Assembly (NCBI RefSeq): GCF_945859685.1
Contig: NC_079147.1
Location: 59,240,946 to 59,304,945 of the forward strand
From: Eupeodes corollae
Lineage: Eukaryota; Arthropoda; Insecta; Diptera; Syrphidae
DNA: 64,000 nt
Direction: 5' to 3'
Below, piece after piece: positions 1-10,335 of the stretch; the first letter of the stretch is position 1, and each line of letters starts with the position of its first letter. The translations under genes were made by a program, and so were the position numbers. The notes beneath the pieces are model-generated. The model worked only from the letters and a program-made list of their open reading frames with translations, was not told where the DNA came from and did no database searches.

Positions 1-689
1 AAAGGCTAAACTACTCATTTGTCATTCGAAATGATAACTTACAGACATAATTCGTTGTTTTCTAAATTTAAACAAAAGAAATTTAGGAAATATTGACAGA
101 AAAATGATATGGTTTTGTGTCACAAGAGGCAGTCAGTCAGTCATCTTTCTTGAAGGACGAAACATACCGAGGAAGTGCACTGTGGAATTTCATCACACTT
201 CAAACCTTTTCAAAATAAAATCCGGTAGAAGTTTTTAAAGCTTTAGATAGAAAAGGTCACTTGAGACTGAACTGCATCAAAAATAGAAATTATGTGGAAC
301 CAAAGAAATTAAATGAACATGCCTACCTGTTCAAATAAATTGATGCAACCTTGCCTTGTCGGCGTAAATGAACAGGAATTTCTGAAAGAAATCTCACATG
401 CACGTGCGACATCGAGTCAGGCGTGAAGGAAGCAATTTTTATTCAAAATTCGATTCGAAAAAGAATTCAATTAAATTGCGTTGGTGAGAAAATGTCTCTA
501 AAAGTAGACTAACCTTGTGAATTGATTGAATCCTTTCCTTCAAATTTTATTATTTTATTCCATCAACTAGTTTATAGGATTTTCTAAAAAAGTGGTTATA
601 TTTTGATATTTTTAAAAGAAGAGTAGTTTTTAAGAGTCACCAAGAGATGCATATTTTATTGTAAAGAAGAAAGTCTTCAAAAAACAATA
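1..689. other. AT-rich sequence, no recognised feature
   Basis: No reading frame, element end or RNA gene could be recognised on either strand. The stretch lies upstream of the first copy of the AT-rich repeat family. Confidence 0.5.
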
Positions 690-920
690 GAAAAAAAGAA
701 ACTGGGATGCGACCCACACTGATAACTTCCCAATCCGTCTGTTTATTTGTCTTGCTTAAAAGTTTGTAGGTTTTCGTGTTTCGATAAAAAAGTTGTCAGT
801 TGAATTATGCTTAAAAAACTAAAAATACCAGCAATATTTTGCATTTAATGAAATTGTTTGATTTCAAAATCAATTTTTCTTAACGAGATTTTATATAATT
901 TTAGAAGCATTTCTTAATAG
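690..920 (+). repeat. AT-rich repeat family, copy A
   Basis: Begins with a motif reading CGACCCACACTGATAACTTC, followed by TTGTCTTGCTTAAAAG, GTTTGTAGGTTTT, a TTGTCAGTTGAATTA stretch and AACGAGATTTT. The same motifs recur in the same order at 2.84 kb and, inverted, at 4.48 kb. The inner end is blurred in T/A-rich DNA and may lie as far as about 1.4 kb. I do not recognise the family; it could be a non-autonomous DNA element or a Helitron-like repeat. Confidence 0.6.
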
Positions 921-1242
921 TTTTTATTTCTTATATAAACAAATACATATACATACATATTTATAAACAAAAATTCGAAACCAGTATTTTTGGGAGAAAA
1001 AATTAGTTTGAAGCCAATATTTTTAATTTTTGCAAAGATAATTGAGTGAAAAGTAATTTGTTTCCAAGTTTTAATATGTTTTTTTTTGTAAGAAAACTGT
1101 CAAATTAATTTTTCTCAAAATTTTTCCGAATGTATCTTATAAGATAAACTTATTATCTCAAAGTTTTGAAAAGATATTTGGGTTGAAAATAAATTTTTAC
1201 TTACTTTGAGTAATTTTTTTTAGGTTTTAATTTTTTAGAAAA

Positions 1243-1314
1243 AAAAACTCACTATTAGATTTTTCTTAAAATTTTACAAAAACTCACTATTAGATTTTTC
1301 TTAAAATTTTACAA
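1243..1314. repeat. Short tandem duplication, period 35
   Basis: Two adjacent copies of a 35-bp unit containing ACTCACTATTAGATTTTTC are almost identical. This looks like a recent local slippage duplication inside AT-rich DNA and has no coding content. Confidence 0.85.
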
Positions 1315-1984
1315 GATGTTTAAAACGTTTTTTTTTTGTTTTTAATTGCTTATTTGTGTTCCCTTAAAGTCTAACAATTTTTATCTAACTTAAACAAACT
1401 TAAAAACTATTGCATTATTTTTTTTTTCTTTTAAATTATTAGTACGTGACATTCTCAGTACCTACTTATTTATCGATTTCTCGTATAAATACTAATTAAT
1501 ATTTCATTTTTTAGTACAATTGATTATTATTTACATTCGTATTGTTGTTAACTGTGTCTATGTTTTTTTGTTTTTCATTTTAAGGAAAATGGGATTTCAA
1601 AAAACCTTTTGAAATCTTTATTTTTTCATTTTTTCTTAAAGCTAGTTCTTAAAAATACTTAAAATACTTAAAAACTAACTAACCTAGAAGTTGTCCTGGT
1701 ATATGGTCTCTAACCTCTCGAAATATAAGCATGATCGACAATTGTTTCCAATTGTCTAGCTTGCCCCCTTGACTGATCAGAAACCATATATCAGAACCTT
1801 ATGGTAAAAGGGACTATGCGTCTGCAACGACCCAGTCAAGCCACCAATATCTTTTGCGATTATAACCATCGAAATTTTGTTCATCGCTTTGAGGTATGCT
1901 TACGCAGTATCTTAGGTCTGTATTTCCACTTATTAATTCAGGAGGTATTATTTAAAATATTCGGGGTTAAAATAAAATAACCCA

Positions 1985-2760
1985 GAAACAAGATCGTTCT
2001 CAATAACGTTTGCCGACCTCTTTCTCTCTGGACACACCGGAAGCATCCAAAAGTTTCTTGTTCGAAACGTAATGCCGAAAGTCAGAATGTGAGCTTCTGT
2101 ATATTTGCATGGAAGTTATAAGACCTTTTTTCTCGAACATGCGAAGCTTTTCCATATCCGACGGATTAATATTCCACCATAATACACTTGCGTAAGTCAG
2201 AATTGGACGTATAAAAGCTTGATAGCAAATAATCTTCACATCCGATATCAGATAGTTGGAGAAGAAAAGGCGTTTAAGCGATATAAATGCCGCTCTTGCC
2301 CTTTGCAAATGTCCAAATGAACACCCAGGTACTTCACAACAGTCTTAGATTTGAGTCGGAGACCCTCCAAGTTTATTATTTTTAAGTTTTTCCAATTTCG
2401 TCTCAAATCTGAACTTTCGCGTCTTATTGGGCTGCGGAACAGTATGGTTTCACACTTAGTGTTGTTTATTTTAAGATTCCACTCCGAGCAGAATGATTGC
2501 AGCTTATCAAATTATCTTTGCAGTTCTGTTTGAATATCTGCAATTCTTGATCCACTTGCATACAAAGTGGTGTCGAGTCATCAATTTCACTTAATATATC
2601 AGGAACATATAAACTAAAAAAGTGATGTTCCGACACAGTGTCCTGTGGTAAACCATTGGTGATACTAAAAATCTTGGTTGTAGTAATTTGTCTATCGGTT
2701 ACAACAAATTTCTTATTTTTCACCATAGATGAAATTACTTTAACAAGAGTTGGTAGTATC
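1985..2760 (-). mobile_element. Jockey-like LINE remnant, RT and C-terminal region
   Basis: Read on the minus strand, the upstream part (2466-2726) shows the reverse transcriptase core in decayed form: a GLPQDTV stretch matching the usual GxPQGS, then FFSLYVPDI, and a degraded DD region. The downstream part (2000-2308) reads through the post-RT domain: CYQAFIRPILTYASVLWWNI, then MEKLRMFEKK and YVSNKKLLDASG. These match the region after the RT domain in Jockey-type non-LTR retrotransposons. The frame is broken between and inside the two pieces, and endonuclease and first ORF are absent, so this is a dead 5'-truncated copy. It lies between copies A and B of the AT-rich repeat. The Jockey assignment is by motif memory; another closely related clade is possible. 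Confidence 0.8.
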
Positions 2761-2834
2761 TGTATGACGACATTTATTTGAAGTCGACAAATCGGTCCGA
2801 TTACAATAATTTCATTTGGGAAGTTAAAAAGACA

Positions 2835-3460
2835 CTAGAATGTTACCCACACTGATAAATTCAAATCCTTGCCTCGATATCTCAAAAACTTTAACAATAT
2901 TCTGTGTGAGATTGCAAAATTTTAAGTCAATGTCATTATTTTAGGTTTCCATGTTTCGTAAAAAAATACTTGTCAACTTAAATTAACTAAAAGTTAACAA
3001 CAATTTTTTCCATATTTTTCTTTGTTAACGAGATTTTTAGTCCAAATCGATTTTTTTCAATTTTTGTGCAACTATTTTTTAAGAACATAATTTTGAAGTC
3101 AATGTTTTTATCAATACTCGAAGTATTTGAAACGAAAACAAGTTCTTACACAATTGGTGATTTTTATAAAAATTGTCAATAAGTTTTTTTTTCAAACATT
3201 TAAGAACATTTAAGGAACTATTGAAGTTAATATTTCTTATAAGTTAAAGTTAGCTTAAGACAGTATTTTTTATTTTTGCCAAAATATTTCAGTCGAAAGC
3301 CAATTTTAATATTGACTGATGTTTCCATTTTTCTCAAAATTTTACCAAATGTCAAGAACGTAATTCTTCGTTTCATAACGTTATTCTTGACGTAAAATAT
3401 GCGAGGTGACAAATATTTTTAACTTCTCATAGGAAGTTATTGTTATGGGTCAGATTTGTC
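2835..3460 (+). repeat. AT-rich repeat family, copy B
   Basis: Starts with TACCCACACTGATAA, followed by TTGTCAACTTAAATTA and GTTAACGAGATTTTTAGTC, the landmark order of copies A and C. Near its distal end, about 3.43-3.48 kb, is GGAAGTTATTGTTATGG followed by TCAGATTTGTCGAATTG. That motif reappears inverted near 25.9 kb. Divergence from A and C is high, so boundaries are approximate. Confidence 0.5.
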
Positions 3461-4189
3461 GAATTGATAATTTTGACATTTCTCGACGTTTTAAGGTCCT
3501 ATAGTCGAAATAAAAGATTTTTAGAAAGTTGTCTGTAAAGTCTGCTTAAGAACCAGAAGACTTCAAATCAATTTTGATATAAAGATAATAATGCAATAAG
3601 GGATCTCAAGGATCTTGCGTTTATGGTTTTTTTTTTATCATTTGGTGACGTGATACCAAACCAGTATATTTGTGGAAAAAAATCCAATTATGAGTTTTTT
3701 TATAAATAAAAAAAACTGAAAAAAATAATTTGTCACCTTTAAAATTATACGAATAAAAAATGATTTCATCTCCAAAACAATTTTGTGTAACGAAAAATAA
3801 CCTTTTCAATATCAGGTAAAAATTTTAAAAAAAATCCAGGATATCAAAAAAAAAATAAAGACCTAGCCATTAATCAAAGTTAGTAAAAATTTAATTTTGA
3901 CTAATATATTTTTTTTTTCAAAATTTTAGATATTGGGTCTAAACTACTTTTATTTCTTTTAAATGTTGTTATCAGCAGGAAAATTTTCACAGATTTTTTA
4001 CAAATATTAAAAACCTAAGAACAAGACAGTACTAAAAGCTTTTCCAAAATCAAAAATATTGTCTCCAAACTTTTTTCATTTCACAGAAAATATTGTTTTC
4101 GATATTCGTAGTTTTTTTTTTTATAAAAATCTAGAGTCCGTTTTTTCATACAAAAATTTAATCTACAAAAAAATAGTACGCAAATTTGG

Positions 4190-4485
4190 TAAAAAATGAT
4201 GTACGGTTCTTGATATCACTCAATTTAAATTTCATTCATCAAATTTGTAAAAATTTAAGAAATCCTACTAAAATTGGTAAGAATTTGTTTTCGACTAAAA
4301 ATCTCGTTAGCAAAACTAGATTTTCAAACTATGGTTATTGGTTGTAATTTTAACATTTTTAAGAATAATTTAACTGACAACTTTTTTAAATTAACACAAA
4401 AACCTACAAACCTTTAAGCAAGACAAATCGATACACCGAATTTGAAGTTATCAGTGTGGGTCGTATCCCAGCCTCTTTTTTTTCA
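4190..4485 (-). repeat. AT-rich repeat family, copy C (inverted)
   Basis: On the minus strand this reads ACGACCCACACTGATAACTT, TTGTCTTGCTTAAAGG, GTTTGTAGGTTTTTGTG, TTGTCAGTTAAATTATTC and CTAACGAGATTTTTAGTC. It matches copy A almost base for base over its first 130 bp. The inner limit is unclear and may extend to about 3.85 kb. Confidence 0.65.
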
Positions 4486-4550
4486 AACTTTTAGAATTAT
4501 TTAAAAATCGTTTATTGAGCATTTTTTAAAATTATACATGATGGAGGGGA

Positions 4551-4564
4551 GGGGGGGGGGGGGG
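4551..4564 (+). repeat. Poly-G run (G14)
   Basis: An uninterrupted run of 14 G follows GGAGGGGA in otherwise AT-rich sequence. It can form a G-quadruplex and is also a likely spot for sequencing error. Confidence 0.9.
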
Positions 4565-4849
4565 CAGTATGATCATGATCACTTCTTGGAGATTGAAGCG
4601 TATGTCGTTTTATATTTGACGAAACCGAGCTTTTTATTTGTTTGTCAAAAGTCAAACTATGACAGCTTTAAACGGAATAGTTTGAAACATAAACTTGGTT
4701 TTATAACTTTGGACGTATGTAACGGAAACATTTTACATTATTTCAATTCTGAAGTAATTTTTCACACAAATTAGAGTGTTTTGAACCTCAAAACTGCGAA
4801 AAGTAAAGGCGCGTTTGCGCAAATACTTGTGTAAACTAGGCCTTCCCTA

Positions 4850-6850
4850 GTGTTCTGTTCAATAGTTCATAAAGTCGATTTAAAGAAATCAAAAAAAAAA
4901 AAAAAACATGCGGATTTCTTGTAGTTTAGAACAATTAAGAATTGAATGGCTCAAGTCTTCATTTTTCCGTCTATTGCAAAGATTACAGATTTGAGGTATA
5001 GCGTATAGACCACCTTGATTTGGCATTAAGTTAATTTAAAACTTCAACACGTGTTTTATAAATTAAGCTAACCGCTTCGACGGAATATTCGTTAATGAAA
5101 GCGGTTTCTGAAGACAATTGGTGATTAAGGTTCCTTTTTGTATTCCTAGACGATATTGAAGTTCCTCTGGATAGATGCTGAGTGTAAAGCTTCTCATCTA
5201 TTTTTGCCGTGACAGCTGCAAAAATGCCCTGTCATTCTTCACTTCAACGTTTGATTCCATAATTGATAGATGAACTTTATGAGAATGGGGTTTTACTTTC
5301 CTTTGCTTGAGTTGAGACCTGTTTGTTTGCAAAAGTCGAACCATGTTTTTCTTGTGAAGACTTATTCCATTTCTTTCCATTATCCTGATTTTGTATGTAC
5401 ATTGTACAGATTTATTATACCAGATTTCACATAGATGGCATAGTTTGACATTGAAATAGGTAGTTTTAATTAGCGTTTGAAGAAATATTTCTTAACCGTT
5501 TCAAAGACTACAAAGAAGCCATAACCAAAAACATGGTATTTTGACGTTAAACCGATATCCTAACCGATAGGTTAGGGAACATTATGCTTAAAGCCAGTAT
5601 TGCCTCAAAGAATTTTTTGCTTAGCGTGATTTGCAAAATTAAGGTTAAATAAATAAAAATTAGGTGGCGCAACAGTCCGTGGAGAACCAGGGCCTAGTGA
5701 CTTAAAACTCTTCACCATTCCTGTGTACGAGTAACTGCAGGAATGTAGGGGACCTACAGTTTATATACCGAATCTGAAGGGCTAATTTGAGAAAGCACTT
5801 TTTCATGATAAGAATTACTCTTGGAGAATTTGTCAATTCCTCAGAAATACCTGGGAAAAAAAACTTTAGGTGGTACAGGCAGTGATCGAACCCAAGGCCT
5901 CTTGCATGACAGCCCAACGCACTAACCATCATGCAACGGGTAGTACTGCAAAATTAAGGTTTTGTCTAATTAAAACACCTATGTATGTACTTAAATTCTT
6001 GCACAAGTTCAATATTTATATTATTCAGTGACCAATATTCTGCGGACTGCCTTCTTTTTGTATGCGCTTCAAAGATCATATCCTTAGTTTTGCTTATATT
6101 AAAGGCTAAAACCCATTTCTCTTAAAAGGTATTCAGCCCGTTCATTTGAAAATGCAAAGTGAAAGGGTTGTCAGCCAGTAATAATTGTACCTCGGCCAAA
6201 GGTATTCCTCCTGGAAGTAAATCACAAATTTCGTCAATAAATAAAGCAAAAAGTAATGGACTTAAAATGCATCCTTGAGGAACACCTCCTTGAGAAAATC
6301 ATTCAACCCCATACTGATGCACTTTATGAAAAAAGAAAGTTAAAGTACATCATCAAAAATTTTCAAGAGATTCGTAGCGTTTAGAGCTTGTACATCAGAG
6401 CTTGTCTATTTATCTTGTCGAATGCTGCTTTGAAATCGATGAAGAAAGCGTATAATTTTTTCTTTTTTCCAAATGACTTTCTAGCGATACTTATCAACGC
6501 AAATATATGGGCTTGAAACATGCTTAGAAGTTTAAGTCCTTGGAATATTTTGTAAGACTTTCATTGAAGGAAGAATCTTACTTAAACTGTTTAAAATAAA
6601 ATGTAATGTCGCTTTTGTAAATTGCAAAGATAACTACTTTTATCATGTTGTGTGGAACGTACGACTTGGTATATAATTTGTTAAAGTATAAGTTTTGATT
6701 GGTACGTACTATTTTTGAATAATTTTACCATCTATGCCTGTAGCTTTAATGTTTTGCATCTTTTGAAGCTTTAATTCAAGTTCACAAATAGGTATTGGGC
6801 CATCCAGTTCATAAACACTTTGTTAAAGTTAACAATCTGCATAACTTAAT
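4850..6850 (-). mobile_element. LINE remnant split by a SINE
   Basis: On the minus strand, from 6850 downward, translations in shifting frames show a LINE RT. The pre-RT region has KATGIDGKII (usual KAxGxDG) near 6.75 kb. The palm region reads FLHRFQSS then GVPQGC followed by LSPLLFALFIDE near 6.25 kb, and LLPGGIPLAEVQ follows. Past the SINE the text continues with FETVKKYFFKR near 5.5 kb. It ends in a cysteine/histidine motif, CNLCNRRKNEDLSHSILNC, near 4.95 kb, typical of the C-terminus. Many stops and frameshifts make it dead. The 300-bp SINE at 5647-5946 interrupts the post-RT region. The remnant at 18.4-19.5 kb belongs to the same family. The clade is uncertain; there is no RNase H. Confidence 0.75.
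5647..5946 (-). mobile_element. tRNA-derived SINE with 15-bp target duplication
   Basis: Read on the minus strand, the head contains an A-box-like TGGTTAGTGCGTTGGG (complement near 5912-5928) and a B-box GGGTTCGATC (complement at 5884-5893). This is the internal RNA polymerase III promoter layout of a tRNA. A tRNA-unrelated body follows and then a tail reading GCGCCACCTAATTTTT and ATTTATTT. The copy is flanked by perfect direct repeats TGCAAAATTAAGGTT at 5632-5646 and 5947-5961. Removing the SINE and one repeat restores the LINE remnant. A diverged, truncated second copy lies at 56.29-56.55 kb. The mobilising LINE is not identified. Confidence 0.88.
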
Positions 6851-8195
6851 TTTCTATAACATCCCTGGATTGTATAGTGAGTAACTTTGGGGACCACTTC
6901 AAATAAAGAACATTTAAGAAACAGAAGTTAATTTAATTTATTTTAATCTTAAACGGTTTACTGAAAACCCAACAAATCCATAAAAACCCATAATTTCATT
7001 AATTTTGTATATACTTTGGCTCAGTATTATTCAGCTAGATTCTGATTTGTATTTCTTGATTAAATATTTATCATCGTTCAGTTTTTTCTAAGAAATAATA
7101 AACGCTATAAACATGAACAAAAACATAAATCTGAATTTAAAATAAAGAGACCGAAGCTTTTTGTTGTCAAATTTAATAATTTGAATGCCTTCTATCATAG
7201 CTCCTATAGGAATTGTACGTCTTTAATACCTAATTTAAGATTGACTGAACCGATAACTTAATTTAAACAAATTACATCTATTGTTTATATTATAGTTGAG
7301 TTATATGTTTTGGAGTGCCTCCAAAAATTCAAAAAAATAATTAAGTACCTACTTAATTATACCAAAAAGTTCTCAGTTCTGGTTATGATTTTATACATAA
7401 ACCAGAAATACTTAGTTAAACTGACAAAAATAACCCGAAGGCACATTATTTTAAAACGACACTCATGTCATACTCAATTTTTTTTTTGTAAAGCTGATTC
7501 ACAAAAACTCAAAATGAGTAATTTGAATCACTTGACCCTGAAATGCCTTTTTGAATAATTTATAAATATTTGATAACCCTTTGTTATAATAAAATGAAGT
7601 ATGTACTCATACTTACAAATATTTAAGCATACAAAACAAAAGCTTCTGGGCTAGTGACAAAATAAAGTATTTGAACAACTTATAAGTGTAAACGAGTGTA
7701 GTGAGTATGTGTCAAGCAACAATGTTCCCAGAAACAAAAATGATCAAGCCCAAGTTTTAAAGAAGGTAAAGGTACCTTAAGTCACAACTTGGTGATCATC
7801 TTTCACTTTTTTTCTTCTTCGTTTCTTAAAAATGTATTCTCTTTTAGGGTATGTTTTGAAGATATTGCCAAAAATAGCACTAATAAAAAAATCGATAAGA
7901 AAAATAAGTTTTTCTGTTGTAACTTATTAATTACCCTCTCATAAAAAGATCATTTTGGTTGTACAACTAAAGTGTGGGCTGGAACTTAAAATTTAACAGA
8001 ATTTCAAAGCCCTGCACAGCAAATTTGTCATGTGATTTTTTTTCTCTTGTTCATTATTAATGAATTAATGAAAACAAATAAAATACTTGAAAAGTTGCAA
8101 GAGAAAGACGAGTTTATCTAAATATACGTACTTGTAAAAATTATTAACACAAATTTAAAAAAGACTTGTCAATTATAATTGTTTAAGCAAAAAGT
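6851..8195. other. AT-rich stretch without recognised feature
   Basis: Only short, low-complexity open frames occur and none resembles a known protein. It separates a LINE remnant from a mariner remnant. Confidence 0.5.
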
Positions 8196-9115
8196 CCAAT
8201 ATTTCAAGTATTCAAGCTCATTTTTGGCAAATAAGCAGAATTGTCGATTTTGGTGTGAATATCAGCCAGAAGCATTGAAAGAGCTACCAATGCATCCAGA
8301 AAAGTCACAGTTTGGTGCGGTTTATGAGCTGGTGGCAATATTGGACTGTACTTCTTCAAAGATGATGCGAATCGTTCCTTAACTGTGAATGGAGAGCGCT
8401 ACCGTGAGATGATGTCCAACTTTTTTTTTGCCCCATGCATGACATGTGGTTTCAACAAGACGGTTGTCAATATACTAATTGAGAGGCGACTTCGGTGAAC
8501 ATTTTATTTCACATTCAGGCAACGGCTTAGTTACTGATAAAGCTTCGGTTCCCATCGTTCACCGAAACCAAGCATTATCGAGCGTTGTTAGTAGACAGAT
8601 GGGGACCGGTCTCGAATCCTACCTAATTCTGTTGTCATGTGCTTTTTCTGTATGTTGTTCTTTCTTGTATTAATGTCTAATGTTGTTATTACCTTACATA
8701 TTCTAGTCACTCAAGGTGCTGTGTTCTCTACTCTGTTCATTTATATGCTGAGTAGTGCGAAATGTAATGTAATGTAGTATTTCACGATCAGGACCGGTCA
8801 ATTAGCCACCTAGATCGTGCGATTTAACTCCTATTTTGTGTGGGTCTATGTTAAAGCTCATGTCTTAATAGACAAGCCCGCTTCATTGACGCATTGCAAG
8901 GCAACATTAAAGCATTTATTTTTGAGATACCGACCGAAATGTTGGAAAGAGTGTGCCAAAATTAGACTAAGCGGATGGACCATTTCTTTCTTTAAGCATT
9001 AAATTATATGGACCGTACTATGGATTCAAAAATGATTGTGTGCATTTTTCTGAATTGTATGTGTTTTTTTTTTAAACTTTCTAAAAGCTTTTTAAAAATA
9101 CAAATTTATTTATAA
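8196..9115 (+). mobile_element. Mariner-like transposase remnant, interrupted by a SINE
   Basis: The plus strand shows pieces of an IS630-Tc1-mariner transposase: NKQNCRFW, then ELPMHPEKS near 8.3 kb, a decayed NFF and WFQQDG-like region near 8.45 kb, and RGDFGEHFIS at 8479-8510. After the inserted SINE comes the decayed tail, HLDR and AI then LNRQA near 8.8 kb, and EMLERVCQN followed by TKRMDHF near 8.95 kb. Stops and frameshifts are abundant. The N-terminal helix-turn-helix half is missing. The copy at 28.8-29.6 kb belongs to the same family; both share a 3' tail beginning CATTTTTCTGAATT or a close variant. Confidence 0.85.
8520..8778 (+). mobile_element. SINE with a 5S rRNA-like head
   Basis: The first ~105 bp follow animal 5S rRNA closely: GCAACGGC, TTCGGTTCCCATC, CACCGAAACCAAGCA, TCGAGCG, GTTAGTA, AGATGGGGACCG in the right order and spacing. 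The region includes the 5S box A and box C internal promoter. An unrelated T-rich body follows, ending in three AATGT units (8760-8776). It is flanked by ATTTCACATTCAGG at 8506-8519 and ATTTCACGATCAGG at 8779-8792, a target duplication with two mismatches. Excising it restores the mariner reading order. This layout is that of SINE3 elements. It is not a functional 5S gene because the head ends before the 5S 3' part. Confidence 0.85.
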
Positions 9116-9394
9116 ATTATGTGTCACGATGTCGCGATGGACTCCTAAACTACTTAACCTCTTTTCTATTTTGAAAGATAGGATATCTTACATCTCAATA
9201 ATTAATGATCGTTATATAATTGTATTTCAAATTAATTGCCTTCTATTTGACAGTCACAATTGTTTGTTTGCTCCAAACGATAGATGGAGACTTTTGTTGA
9301 CTGAATTGAGTAAGTATAATAAATGGAGCTATTTCCAACTTCCAAACTTTGTATTAAACCTTAAATTTAATAGTTTAACCACTATGCATCCACC

Positions 9395-10335
9395 AGAACT
9401 ATGGAAGATTTGAACGGCAATGGTAAACTTTAAGGTGGCACTCTCTTTGTCTGATGATTTCCGTTAGACTTTAATAGTTATAACTCGCTCCACTTTGGCG
9501 GATTGGTGGACAAAAATGCACATTTACAACTTTCATTCTTATGGCGAAGTGTTAAACCACTTCAATTGACCATAAACATGTGCATATAATAATCCATCAA
9601 CATAAATATATTAAGAACAATTTCTTGATATCGGAAACGGTATAATAGAAGTACAACCAAATGCGCAATGCATTAAACTACCAGACAATTTCTGCACTGT
9701 TCTTCAGCAAACAAATTAATTGATTCAGATATTTTACAGGATATAATACAGAGTTATTATGAATCATAACTGGCTCAGTCATCATGCTATTTTGGCAGCC
9801 GAAAATTTGAATGCTAACTAAATTAACTTCCCGATACAAAAGATGTTGTCACGCAATCTGTTTTCTTTTAAATCAATCGATACTGTTGTTAATGAAAATG
9901 AATGGAATGCCACCACTCAATCTTGGTTGACCTATTATTCTCCTGTGTAATTTATATCAACCTCAATTTTGCAACGGTACACATTTGGTCATCAAAAAGA
10001 TCACCGGGAATATTCTTAAAGCAACCATTTTAACTGTAAAGTTTAAAGGAAAAGAGGTCTTGTTGCCACGTATTCCAATGGTACCGTCAGATTCTATTAT
10101 TCCCTTCAGAAAGTTACAGTTTATCTTTTGCCATGTCTAGAAATAATTCTCAAGAGCAAACAATTCCTATTTGTTGCCTAGATTTGGAAAACCCATGTTT
10201 TGCACATGGGCAGCTATGTATATGTTGCATGTGCAAGCGTAAGAAAACCGTCGAACCTATTTGTTTGCAAAAACAGGTAAACTAAAAATATTGTGAACCC
10301 ATTAGTTCTTAATTCAATTGAAATTTAAAGTATTT
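9395..10335 (+). mobile_element. Helitron Pif1-like helicase C-terminal remnant
   Basis: The plus strand reads, through several frameshifts, the second half of a Helitron helicase. It shows SDDFRXTLIVITRSTLAD (motif near GDFRQTLPV, 9.46 kb), then LDIGNGIIEVQPN (9.63 kb), IKLPDNFCTVLQT (9.69 kb), HNWLSHHAILAAENLN (9.77 kb), INFPIQKMLSRNLFSFKSID (9.83 kb), CNGTXLVIKKI-like text (9.98 kb), ATILTVKFKG then VLLPRIPMVPSDS (10.05 kb). Near the end come ICCLDLENPCFAHGQLY and KPSNLFV (10.18-10.27 kb). The upstream Walker motifs and the Rep domain were not found. Helitrons move by rolling-circle replication; this copy is dead. Ends with a hairpin and CTRR were not located. Confidence 0.85.

Noticed and set aside
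2351..2533. A plus-strand small protein
   Set aside because: It is the antisense of the Jockey-like LINE remnant.
5884..5928. A tRNA gene on the minus strand
   Set aside because: A and B boxes are present but no acceptor stem can be formed and a SINE body, tail and target duplication follow.
8520..8640. A functional 5S rRNA gene
   Set aside because: The match stops before the 3' part of 5S, several conserved positions differ, and a target duplication and AATGT tail mark it as a SINE.
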